From contig JAOXYB010036551.1 in NCBI GenBank assembly GCA_028565635.1, positions 1 to 13,717 of the forward strand: a stretch of 13,717 nucleotides of DNA, in the 5' to 3' direction. The DNA is from Phoronis ovalis. Lineage: Eukaryota > Phoronida > Phoronidae. The notes under the pieces were generated by a model that saw only the letters and a program-made list of their open reading frames with translations, was not told the DNA's origin and searched no databases. The position numbers and the translations under genes are program-made. Each line of letters begins with the position of its first letter. Positions within the stretch are counted from its first letter, which is position 1. Positions 1-9,300 of this stretch are shown here, piece by piece.

Positions 1-272
1 TAGTAGAATGCCGTTATTAAATAATAACCATTTTTTAGTGCTTGATGTATGAAATAACGGACAAATTGTGGTAGCATGCAAAGTACCTGGCTTCTGGCGG
101 CTGATCTGGAATCAAATATTTCAACACAATACATTTATTTAAATCTAATTTCAATATGAAAAATGTTATATCAGACCAGAGAGCTGCTGAACCAGCGAGG
201 CTTTGGAGAACTGGGCCCACTTTTGTTTCTGGTATGAAACAATCCATATTTATATCTTTTTCTACTTGTTCA
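1..272 (-). other. Presumed 3' untranslated region
   Basis: This stretch lies downstream of the stop codon at 273-275 on the minus strand. It has no recognisable further exon. The open frame that runs through it (about 35-307) is in a different frame from the tail exon and shows no domain. I infer 3'UTR followed by intergenic DNA. Confidence 0.5.
134..139 (-). promoter_or_regulatory. Candidate poly(A) signal AATAAA
   Basis: Reading on the minus strand, AATAAA lies 134 nt past the stop codon, followed by a T/G-rich stretch (tgtattgtgttg). The position and hexamer suit a 3' end near 100-120. Such hexamers are frequent in AT-rich DNA, so support is moderate. Confidence 0.45.
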
Positions 273-368
273 CTATAGTTTTTGTTTAGATTTCCCAGTA
301 TCTTCAAAGTCTGGTGCAGTTGATGATTGACTCATTACTGTTGTACTGGGGAATTCTGTAGAAGATTT
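273..368 (-). CDS. Last coding exon: Ser/Thr-rich cytoplasmic tail and stop
   Basis: The acceptor gtaatttcttacag|AAATCTTC has a strong pyrimidine tract and is in phase 0. It encodes KSSTEFPSTTVMSQSSTAPD then FEDTGKSKQKL and a TAG at 273-275. The short tail is rich in Ser/Thr with a basic end; potential phosphosites are obvious but I see no classical kinase, NPXY or PDZ-ligand motif. An intron of about 1.16 kb separates it from the micro-exon, so a further phase 0-0 tail exon could be hidden there. Confidence 0.75.
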   Translation of the reverse strand, partial: KSSTEFPSTTVMSQSSTAPDFEDTGKSKQKL

Positions 369-3300
369 CTGTAAGAAATTACAATAAATTAACCAACAAG
401 TTAAAACAGTCGGTATATATGTACAGAAGAAAATGATGTCACCAAGAATTTAAATACAAAAATTGTGATAAACAGGGCAAAGATACTGACCCATCCTCGG
501 AGCTGACCACAGGTATATGAGAGGAAAGCAGTGTATATGAGTTGCATATGCTTATGCTGAAATACGATATCTGAGATGCGTAGGCTTATGCTGAAGCACT
601 GTAGTGTAGTCGCATTGCATGTTGACTTATGCTGGAGGCACATTGTTAGCACAGAGTACAGTATACAAGTTGCATAGGCTTATGCAGTCTGAATAAATCC
701 ATGCGTTAGTGTTCCGTACCCTCTCAACTAATGTCTGGGCTTAACCATAGTCAATAAGCCTTTCTCTCTGCGTGATTCATCGTCGCCTACCACGTCTATT
801 CTATCATTATGACTCATTGTGAATAGGTATCGCCGGGGAGCTTGCTTTTTGCTTAGTGGACTATAGATAAACTCTGGCAGGACAGCATGTGTGTAATTGA
901 CCGCTTAGTCCACTGTTATACCTAATTACTGTAAGCTGCAATTTGATTGGTGTCAAGGCTTTCGTGACACTTTATATAGAAATAAAGGGATTATTGTTCT
1001 GCTTTTTGAGATATTAAATAAAAACTGACTATGGTTAAGCCCAGACGTTAGTTAAGAAAGTACGGAACACTAACGGATGGATTTATTCAGACTGAGGCTT
1101 ATGTTGAAGAACACTTATTTGAACTGCTTAGGAGTTATGTTGGAGTACAGCATTTAAGCTGCATAGTTTTATGCTGGCTACAGTATATCTTTTAAAAGAT
1201 AAATACTAATAATCTTAAGCAACAGCACATAAGCCTATGATGAACCATTTCTATGAGTGCAGATATCACATGGTCGCATATGGAAAATACATAGGAATGA
1301 TCTAAATTGTCTGCTGCCTATTAATAGTAAAAAATATGTATTTGGTGCTATGATGACTAAGTTTAGATAATTTTTCAATAGAGTTCTCAAAACTAGCATA
1401 CAAGGGTTCTCTTTTCTTGATCAAAATGGATTAAGGTAAAAGCTTTCTTAAAACCTTTAATAAAATAAGGGAAAAGGAACTACGTGTAACTTAATCGCCA
1501 CAATTGAAGTTTTCTTTTATACATACCCTGTCAACATTCTTTTTTCTTATTAGATGAACCTATTTGAAATTACAATATTGTTTTAATTAAAGTAATTTTT
1601 AATTATCAAATAAAGTACCAATATCCAAATAAAATCAAATTGATAACCGTGCTTACTTTCTTTACTGTCAAGAGATCAACAAGAGAATATGGAAGTAACA
1701 AATTAACAAAATAAAAGCATTTGTATTTGCTCTTTTGCAAATCCTTGGCATTTTTTATTTAGCATTATCTGTTTATCATAAAATACATTATGGGAATATA
1801 TGATACACGTCCCATGTGATTGTTTAGTAAAATAAAATAAAAATGATAAGGAACTACAAATATTTTTTTGTTGGACTATGATGATAGTGTGATACACGTG
1901 ATTCAATGTAACAGACTTTTACATTCTAATTAAATGTTTACACTTTTTTGAGGAAAAGAAATGCTATACAAAACCTATTCAAAGCAAAAGATTTTTACCG
2001 TATTTATTTTATACTTACGATAGCTATAACAATACCAATGGCAAGTAAAATCAAGCAGACTCCAGCACAAACTGCAATAGTGATGATAAATTTTAATGAC
2101 ATTTTTTCATCAGCACCATACGGAAATTTGGTTGTAGCATAGTCAAACTCTGAAGTCAACGACTCATGATGTGGTTGGTAGGTATAGCCATCAAATGTAA
2201 CTTGTAGTTGTTCCTCAATTATCTACAGTAAATTAGAAAGCAATTTTATAACGAGACATGTAAAACTATGTTAATTTATTTTCCATTTCACCTTAAGTTT
2301 TGAATATTCAGGAGATTTTATGTTTTCTATATTTAACCAATAAGTTAAATATAAATTGATATTGATCAAAATATGCATAATTACTTACAAGAGTTTCGAG
2401 ATAGTCCACCATTGATGGTAAATCAGCATCATTCCCATCAGCAATAAGTGTGAATTTAACAATTATACTTCCTTCAAACAACTGCAAAGAATACAAATTG
2501 TTGTAACATCAAAAAAAAGACTGATCTTTTTCATCAGTGTTAAATGTAGGATGCCTTATCTCACAAGAATCTCTGAGTGGGATTTTTTCAAAGTTAAATT
2601 TAAGAACTCTTTAAATTGCGCAAGTACCATAGGAGGCAGCTTGATCATGTTTGCCAATAAAAATTTTGAGTATTCCCAACAGTAGTATTTTGGAGGACCT
2701 ATTTATACCCTACACTAAACCTCCATATGGTGCTTATGGAAAGATTTTACTAAACATTTTAGTTCTAGAACTAATATTAAATGCAATGCAAAATAGAAAT
2801 TTGGTAAATTCAAATATAGTGTCCCGTGGAGTTTAAATCAGGTGCGAATGGATTAAAATATCCCCTCTAAACTACTCCTGCCTGGACCAGTGTTTTGCTT
2901 ATTTTTTGTAACAGTTGACTCTGATCTGTGAATATAAGTATCAGTGAAATTGTTACAATTCTTTGTTTCAATCTTAAATATCGGCCAAGTATTACTCAAG
3001 TTAGGACTTTGGAATATATGAACTATTTTTGGCTGCAGACCTTTGGCTTCCTGCTGCACTAAGTTTATTCTTTAGTTGACCTGGCGACACGCTGCAGCAG
3101 GGTAGTCCAAAAGGTAGTATAGATTTTTAGGTGAGATGTTTTCATAATGATACTTGGGCACTTGTGTTTGGATTAATACGGGGTTCTAAATTTTGAGCTG
3201 CTCTTCAAGGGAGGACTAACATTTGGATAAATAAGGAAGTTTTAACAATAAGTATTAAATTTACAAGAACTTCTTTTCTATTCAAGCCTTCTTTTTTATT

Positions 3301-6300
3301 TAATTATATAAACTTTGGATTTGTTTGAACTTTACTGTTCTTCATTAAAGGTAATATTTAGGTCCTGATGTGCCATTTCTGCAGCTTGTTTCGATGATTT
3401 TAATTGTAACCTTGTTTTGCTTGTCTTTTGAATTGTTAGAGCTATCATGAGTATAAATGAATACACTCGACCTCCAGATTTGCGTGATATTAAGGGTCTA
3501 CAAAATCTTTTTGACTAAAAGCAAACAGCTGCTCATTAAAAATGGGTATTGAAGTAATGTAAAACTTAAAAAGGTTTAATTACGGTATGATAAGATATTT
3601 GTTAATTCCATTTTACCTCTATATCCTGAATTTTGTCTTCATTTATACCAAAACTGTTTGCAAGCTTTGCCTGCATTACCCTAAAAAAGAAAATATTTTC
3701 ATTCTTATTCCTTTATTAAATATTTCTATTTCTGAACATTTGCAACAATGTTATTGTTGGAAATGTTATTGCTCAAACAAGTGTATGGAATGAATAAGTG
3801 ACTCACAGGAATGAAGATATATTGGTGATTGGGGTACCTCATGAGAGAGTAAATTCAGGTAAGATCCAGGGTTCGGGATAGTTGGAGTTCTTACCAATGT
3901 AGTTTAGTCAGGTTTAGAAAGAAATGAATTGCTAAATGTCACTGTCTAGCTGTACTATGTTTCTCAAATGCTGAAAATAATAGCTTCTGTTCTATACTTA
4001 CTGTTTGAACTTATCTTTTTGGAATCTAACATTATCAAAATCATCTTCAAACTTGAATTGCAGATAAACTTTGCTTGATTTCTTGACAACTTAAAATACA
4101 TGAACTAAATGATAGAAAATTTCTAATTGCAGTTTTCTTTTTTTTACCAGTAAAGAGACATGTGAGCTATATTGCTGTGAATAGAATGCTAAAATAGTAT
4201 TTTTTGCATAAAATAGTCATGCTGTTCCAAATTAAATAACTTGATAAATAATTCTTCGTAATCTCTCGACTGTAAATTTGATGTAATCGATATGTTTAAT
4301 GCATCGCATGATAGGTTAATTAACCCTCAAAATCTGTAGCCACATTTTCTTGCAATATTCCTTGCCGGTTGGATGAGACTGGAAACTCTAATTAGAAAGA
4401 GTCATAGCTTAGTGTATTGAAGTATTGTCTGAAGCTTGAACAGATATTTTCAAGTGTAGATGTGTGCCCACTGTTTTCACAATGTCAGTAGGCGTCTAAG
4501 GTGACATTTCATCTCTCTGGTTACTCAGCTAGATCAGTTATGGCATATAATTTTTTGATATTATGAAATAATTCAGATTGAATGGCAGGAACGCCAAAGA
4601 TTGGATATAATGATAGCTTTCGTATCTGGCCCCTATACTACTGCTTACACAATTCTTGTGCTTTTTTAAATTTCTTACCACAAGTCAATACTTCGGGATC
4701 TTGTAATGCCATTCTAGGATGAGTCCGCTCTCCCTGATCGTCAATGCACCAACAGCCAATGTCATTACACTGCTTTGGTTCAAACGTTCCTGCTTCATTA
4801 CATAATGGAGTATGAACAGAAGTAATTCTTTTTGCATTTCTTGCAGCATTTTGAATAACTCTTCGGCAACGCGGTTGAACTATAAAATTTAATATTGAAC
4901 TAAGCATTAAACTGGAATTTCAATAATTCGGGTAAACTAAACTATACATTTACAGGTTTTTAAAAGCTGTTATTTCAATGCAGACCAAGTGTATGATATA
5001 CATGTAGGTGTGGTCTGTTTGTGCCCACTATAATCCTTACGTGCCCACCAGAATCTTTACAATTGGTCTAGATCAATGAGACACATTTCTGCCAAGTTTA
5101 TATCATCTAAAAATTTCTTAACTATATGTTATATAATTATGCCTTTAGAATTTACAAACCTGCATTACACTCAACTTCTGTTGGAGGGTCCATTAATGTC
5201 ATGAAATATATTTTACAGGTACAAGGATCCTGTATACACACAGCTTCAGGAAATGCAAGGCAGACAGCATCATTACATGATGTTGAACACACTTTAATAT
5301 CTGTCCTTACACATTCTTGATTTATAGTACTGCCCAGTTTTGCTCCTTTAATAAAATGATATTGTTTACAGTATATTTTAATAGCTTACATCAATAGGCA
5401 ATATTATTTTTGTAATGCGCTTTGTACTTTTTAATGTCACATTCATCTCTGGTAGGTAACATGTGATCACGAAAATGTGGGACAAGACTTTTGGCGCAAC
5501 CATTTATCTCTCGCTTTGTTGCTAAAGCATATCCATATCTCCAAATGTATAAATAAACTGGGAAATATTTTTGAGAGGAAACATAGCTAACAATGTGTTC
5601 CTTCAAAACGCATTCTTATACTTACCAAAGAGCAAATCGGTGATTTTCTGTGGAATGTGTGACAGCTTGCATCAAATGAAATTGGACATGTAAGACGACA
5701 AACCCATGAAAAAAAGCAAATGTTATGATCTTTTGTATTATTACATGTCCCAGTTTCATTTGAAGTGAGCTGCCACAGATATGGATTTATCATATGACCT
5801 GATAAAGAAGCAATTTTGTGGCAAACCATGTCTTTGTCAACCTTCAATTTGTATAAATTTATTTATATAGATATAATTGCTGTAATTTTTTAAATATTGC
5901 TTTCTAATTCTACCGAAATTAGGATTTTTTAAATATGTGTGTCAGGTCAAAACTAACAAAACGTGGACTTTTGAACAAAGCAAATTTCACAAAAGCCTAA
6001 AAACTGTGTTGTAGATTTATATGTAAATATGATATGAACATTTCAGTTCAGTAGATGGAAGTGTTTTATACATGTTTTTTGAAATTTAAGTTTGGAAAAA
6101 CACATTTTTTCCCCAAAATGGCTATTTATCAGATCACGACATTAATTTTCAATGGTACTCACAACTTGTAGTCAAACAACAGTATCATAATGTATGTTGT
6201 GTGCGTAATAAATTTATTTCACAGAAACAGTACTCACGTTGTACTGAGTTCGTAAGCAATGGATTAAGCTTCCCATTTTGTGTTGATGCCATGCATGTAA

Positions 6301-9300
6301 TTTCTACTGGATTATTAGATTCAATAGTATCCACATCGTAGAATTTTGTCTGACATTGGTTACATGGATCAGCAAGGCATACGGCATTTTCTGGTAGCAT
6401 ACAACGCTGGTCTATGCATTGTGCTGTGCACACGCTTGGAGTGTTTCCATTGGTACATTCTGAAAACATGATTTTATGAAACACAGCATGTTACTTCTAC
6501 AAATTTGCTGCAAACACCTGCGAAGCGTCAAGCACACATAAAATAATGATGATAATGATATTAACAATATAATAATAATACTATAATAATAATTTATTTA
6601 CTTCAATCTTTGCAGCCAAAAATGGCTAAATTACAATTGAATTAGAAATACATAAAACAGTAAAAAAAACAATTACATAATAAAAACAGCAATCATAAAT
6701 GCACAGTACTACATTGTTTACAATATAATTATTGAAATAATGATGATGATAAGGACAGTTACACCAATAGGGCATGAGATGATGATCAGGTGTTGAAGAT
6801 GACAATCATGATAATTATATGACAATGACATAAAGTTATGATAGCAATAATGCTAACAATGCTAATGATGATGTCTGTGATAAGTATTTACATACAGCAG
6901 TGAATGAAGGTGCACATGTAACTTGAACTGTCAAGTTTTATGCCAATAGTAGTCTTAATAATAAGCCCAATATCTGATGTATTGGTCCTAACACTTTCCT
7001 ATTCAATATCTCATGTATTGGTCCTAACATTTTCCCAATTAAAAACTATCGTCTTTTGAATTTAATAACTCAATGAAATAGTTGATACGGCAATACTATA
7101 ATGGTCTTAGTTTTTTATTAATTAAGTTACGAAAGTAGAAATTTACATGTGTAAACAAGTCAGATGGTTAAAAATCAGTGAAAATCAATGTAGGCACCCG
7201 GGAGATGCCATAACGGTTGCTTCGTATTTAATGAATTAAAATTCGACAATGTTGTGCCACAAGAAATATTTATATAAACTAAGACCACCGGAGCATTGCT
7301 GTGTGAGAAATTTCACCGTTTTTGCTAATTTCAAAAGACGATAGTTTTTGAAGTGTTAGGACCAATACGTCTATAGATGCGACCACTATATTTTCCAAAT
7401 TTTTTTTTCTTTTTTAATGATAAAGCTGTGCTGAGTACCTAAATAGAGTGATTTTAAAATGCATACTGATAAAAAAATATAAAAATAATTTAAATGCACT
7501 CTACCAAGCAGTTGCTCCTTTTTGGACTTTGACCTAGGTCACAAACAAAGTGTTTTACAGTACTGCAGTTAATTCCAAGTAAAAAATGATGGAGTAATCA
7601 CTTATGCTTGCAATAAACTTTAGCTAACAATAAAATATGAAAAATACTAAGTGAATCACTGAATTTCTAAACCAGCCTGTTTACAAAGATTACAAGTATG
7701 ACATACCCATCAAGACACTATCCTCAGAAGCAGTTCCTACAATAAAATATAAATACATAGTTTAACATAAAGTAAAGCAATGGCTTGATCATAACAATGA
7801 AATAAATCGCAATAGAGACATTATAATTGGATAACTGGTACCATAATAACTTGGGCCCTTGACTACACAAATAGTGTAGGCTTAAGGGAGACACACAGAC
7901 ACAACAAATGCAAAAATAATGCAATATCATGAGCCAAAGGTTTTAAACCACTACTGCTTATGAAATACAAACATGTTGAATACATCGTACTGGTATTTAC
8001 GTTGTGATAACATTTTACCACATATACAAAAATACACATTAACTAGGAATGAAAAATTTATTTTTAGTGCTTGTTTTACTTGTTATAAAATAATGAAAAG
8101 TGTGTTCATACATATACATCAAATATAACTTTGCTTACTCAAGTTAACAATGTGTATTACCATCAGATGAAATTCAGGTTGTTAAATGTAAAACAACTTG
8201 TATTAAAAGATGACAAATATATTACTTCACTGAAACTCACCGTTGTAAAAGCATTCCAGTTTGTCATATGAGGATGTTAGTGATGCTATAGCAACCTGGC
8301 CTTTTTGGTTAGTGCACCAACAGTGGTAATCATCGCATTGTTTGTTGGCATATTTTCCATCTGCAGCACATGTAGGCATATGCTGGGCTAACATGAATGG
8401 TGATGGAGTGACTACAAGACAATTTAAAAAAATAATTTTAGAAATATAAGTAGGAGCTTTTAAAGTATTCTTTGGCTATGATATGGGTTTAAATAAAAAA
8501 GGACTAAACTCACTCAGTGACCTTCGTTTTCGTCTTTCTGTGGATAAAGGAGCCTCGGTGTCAGCTTGTTCCTAGAAATCAAAGAATTATATGCATAAAT
8601 CACCACAGAAATAACTGTTTTCGTATAATTCTAAACATGTTAAATATATTAAAATACTGCATTTATAAAAGAACACACTTCAGAAATTGTTTTTGACCTC
8701 ACTAAAAGCATAATATTTTGCAAAAGCTGCCATATTGAAATATTAATCTTTGTTTTAAAATGTTTGTGAAGAGACTATAATTTCTAAAATAAGCTTCTCT
8801 CAGTAGTTCATAATTTAAAACCTGACAGCTGTTGTGAATGTGTAACTTAAGTTATATGACCTAGATAAACGAAACTGCAACACTGACATTTACTCACAAA
8901 TCAAGTATAGACTTAACAGTTTTCTTAGTTAGGTAGCACTTACTGGTGTGAATGGACTATCACTAGCAGCTAAGACAGGAGTGGTAATCGTGCTTATAGA
9001 AACTTCAGTTGTGTTAGATGGTGGTGGTGGTCTTACGTGGAATAAGGTTGCTACAGGGACACCAGCAGGAACTGAAGTACTTGTCTTAGTAGATGTCGTC
9101 GTACTTTCTGTGCTTGTTGATGTTGTACTTGCTGCAGTTGTGTGGGATGTTGTTGTTGTTATTGGTGGTGGTCGCCGTGGCCTTCCTCTCAATAAATTTG
9201 CTCTGGGAAAACCTGCCAGAATTGATGATTGTGTTGTGGCACTTTCCGTAGTTGACACTTTAACTGTTACTGTTGTGTCATCTGGTGGTGGTGGTGGTGG

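Larger units (their letters stand above)
538..1175. repeat. Degenerate minisatellite of a ~19-nt motif, interrupted by the MITE
   Basis: A motif close to TGCATAGGCTTATGCTGAA recurs at about 543, 577, 616 and 671. After the inserted element it recurs at about 1095, 1119 and 1160 with more changes (GTTATGTTGG, GTTTTATGCTGG). Spacing is uneven (about 34 to 55 nt), so it is a decayed cluster rather than a clean tandem array. It lies wholly within the last intron. Confidence 0.65.

Noticed and set aside
35-307. 90-codon minus-strand open frame
   Set aside because: It overlaps the tail exon in a different frame and runs into the presumed 3'UTR. The tail exon has the better acceptor and phase.
1703-1906. 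67-codon minus-strand open frame between the transmembrane and micro-exon
   Set aside because: No acceptor/donor pair giving phase 0-0, and the composition is typical of AT-rich intron.
2651-2836. 61-codon plus-strand open frame in the SEA intron
   Set aside because: Low-complexity composition, no domain, no convincing splice sites or upstream exon.
5391-5606. Minus-strand open frame with GCAKSLV...RDECDIKKYK, faintly like half a Tg1 domain
   Set aside because: No acceptor/donor pair in a phase that fits the neighbours; the frame stops just before the only donor-like site; the C-W-C core of Tg1 is absent.
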